A DNA stretch of 7,415 nt from Pseudomonadota bacterium (lineage in GTDB: Bacteria; Pseudomonadota; Alphaproteobacteria; JAKJEU01), in NCBI GenBank assembly GCA_022705265.1, contig JAKJEU010000070.1:1-7415 (forward strand). The letters run 5' to 3'. Below the pieces are notes generated by a model, which saw nothing but the letters and a program-made list of their open reading frames with translations, had not been told where the DNA came from and searched no databases. Below are positions 6,823 to 7,415 of the stretch, piece after piece (position 1 is the first letter of the stretch; every line of letters starts with the position of its first letter). A program made the position numbers and the translations under genes.

Positions 6823-7185
6823 ATGGCAAAAAAGATATTCATAGTAGAAGATAATGAGCTAAATATGAAATTGTTTACTGACCTTTTGGTTGCAAACGGT
6901 TACGAAGTCATAAGTACAAGAGATGGAAGAGAAGCTCTTGACATGGTTATCGAGGAAAAACCAGACCTTATATTAATGGATATTCAAATGCCTGAAATTT
7001 CTGGGTTAGAAGTTACAAAGATATTAAAAGCGAATGACCAAACAAAGGATATTCCTGTTGTTGCTGTTACTGCTTTTGCAATGAAAGGTGATGAGGAAAA
7101 GATAAAAGAAGGTGGATGTGATGGATATATTGCAAAACCTATATCTATATTAAGCTTTCTTCAAACCATTGCTAAGTTTGTATAA
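6823..7185 (+). CDS. divK: DivK, single-domain response regulator of the cell-cycle phosphorelay
   Basis: This 120-residue protein is a lone receiver domain with no output domain. It has the acidic pocket E9/D10, phospho-acceptor D53 (LMDIQMP), T83 (AVTAFAMKGD) and K105-P106. Long stretches match Caulobacter DivK as I remember it: the VEDNELNMKLF start, PDLILMDIQ-PEISGLEVTK, VVAVTAFAMKGDEE and GGC--YI-KPIS. D90, altered to Gly in the classic Caulobacter cold-sensitive divK allele, is kept. DivK is phosphorylated by DivJ and dephosphorylated by PleC; it acts through DivL and CckA to control the master regulator CtrA and so division and polarity. None of these partners is in the window. A strong AAGGAAG (6811-6817) precedes the ATG by 5 nt. 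The C-terminus ends right at the last helix, slightly shorter than in Caulobacter. A terminator follows directly, so divK appears monocistronic and not joined to pleD. Confidence 0.93.
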   Translation: MAKKIFIVEDNELNMKLFTDLLVANGYEVISTRDGREALDMVIEEKPDLILMDIQMPEISGLEVTKILKANDQTKDIPVVAVTAFAMKGDEEKIKEGGCDGYIAKPISILSFLQTIAKFV

Positions 7186-7209
7186 TCTATATATATGATT
7201 GAATTTTAT

Positions 7210-7249
7210 AAAAAGAACTCGGGATTTTAAAATTTCGAGTTCTTTTTTT
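7210..7249 (+). terminator. Intrinsic terminator after divK
   Basis: Perfect 12-bp arms (7210-7221 and 7236-7247), with GAACTCG paired to CGAGTTC, are followed by a run of seven T (7243-7249). The 14-nt interior (GGATTTTAAAATTT) can extend the stem further through two G·T pairs and an A+T palindrome. It begins 25 nt after the divK stop and should end that transcript efficiently. Confidence 0.87.
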
Positions 7250-7415
7250 ACATAACAGGTGCGATTCAAATGATAAAAATCAGATTCTTTTAAGGAAATT
7301 ACAAAAAACGGCCAAAAAGCAAGGTAATATAGAGGGGAAAGATTTTATACTATTGAAAAAAAAGCCATTAAATTTAAAAAAAGCTATGCGTATAACTGGC
7401 GGGAACTGTGGGATT
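7250..7415. other. Right-edge segment without a supportable gene
   Basis: This A-rich stretch has two plus-strand frames open at the right edge. One is open throughout, with only a TTG at 7353 as a possible start. The other opens after a TAA at 7325-7327 and has no ATG, GTG or TTG. A purine-rich AGAGGGG (7331-7337) looks like a ribosome binding site but no normal start follows at the usual distance. A TATACT (7346-7351) resembles a -10 element without a good -35. It may be the upstream region or 5' end of a gene lying mostly outside the window. I recognise no family in either frame. Confidence 0.4.

Noticed and set aside
7258..7271. GGTGCGATTCAAAT resembling a tRNA T-loop
   Set aside because: It lacks the GTTC core and no acceptor stem, anticodon arm or D arm can be folded around it on either strand.
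1..7415. CRISPR array, insertion sequence, attachment site or riboswitch
   Set aside because: I saw no regularly spaced direct repeats, no transposase or integrase coding, no terminal inverted repeats with target duplications, and no conserved riboswitch core in the short intergenic regions.

Overview
This is an A+T-rich bacterial window with six protein genes, one cut by the left edge and one split by a frameshift. The best taxonomic clue is the last gene. It encodes a full-length, very close match to DivK, the single-domain response regulator of the alphaproteobacterial cell-cycle phosphorelay. An A-type flavodiiron protein, typical of anaerobes and microaerophiles, sits in the same window. 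Together with the low G+C this suggests a host- or gut-associated, anaerobic or microaerophilic alphaproteobacterium; that placement is inference.

Layout. Bases 2-343 (+) hold the C-terminal part of an HExxH-motif protein that starts outside the window. A short A+T-rich gap with a possible promoter (344-431) leads into three tightly packed plus-strand genes. These are a flavodiiron O2/NO reductase (432-1613), a small P-loop kinase-like protein of the FlaR/adenylate-kinase type (1582-2118, overlapping the first gene by 32 nt), and RecQ helicase (2111-3935, overlapping the second by 8 nt). RecQ is complete in content: helicase core, zinc-binding/RQC region and HRDC domain. It is split by one extra base in a run of nine A (2754-2762). 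A hairpin at 3943-3974 ends this unit and also serves the convergent minus-strand gene, a P-type (type II) cation ATPase of 895 aa (6671-3984). A 151-nt divergent intergenic region separates the ATPase start from divK (6823-7185, +). It carries a plausible sigma-70-type promoter and a CtrA-box-like sequence. divK is followed at once by a strong intrinsic terminator (7210-7249). No gene can be supported in the last ~165 bases.

How the genes fit together. The plus-strand unit could couple removal of O2 or NO (flavodiiron protein) with recombinational repair (RecQ); this rests only on gene order. The ATPase and divK are separate units. The points most worth checking are the A9 frameshift in recQ, the missing canonical Ca2+ ligands in ATPase membrane helices 5 and 6, and the possible CtrA site in front of divK. 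I did not find a clearly novel multi-gene system; most of the window is recognisable core and accessory genes.
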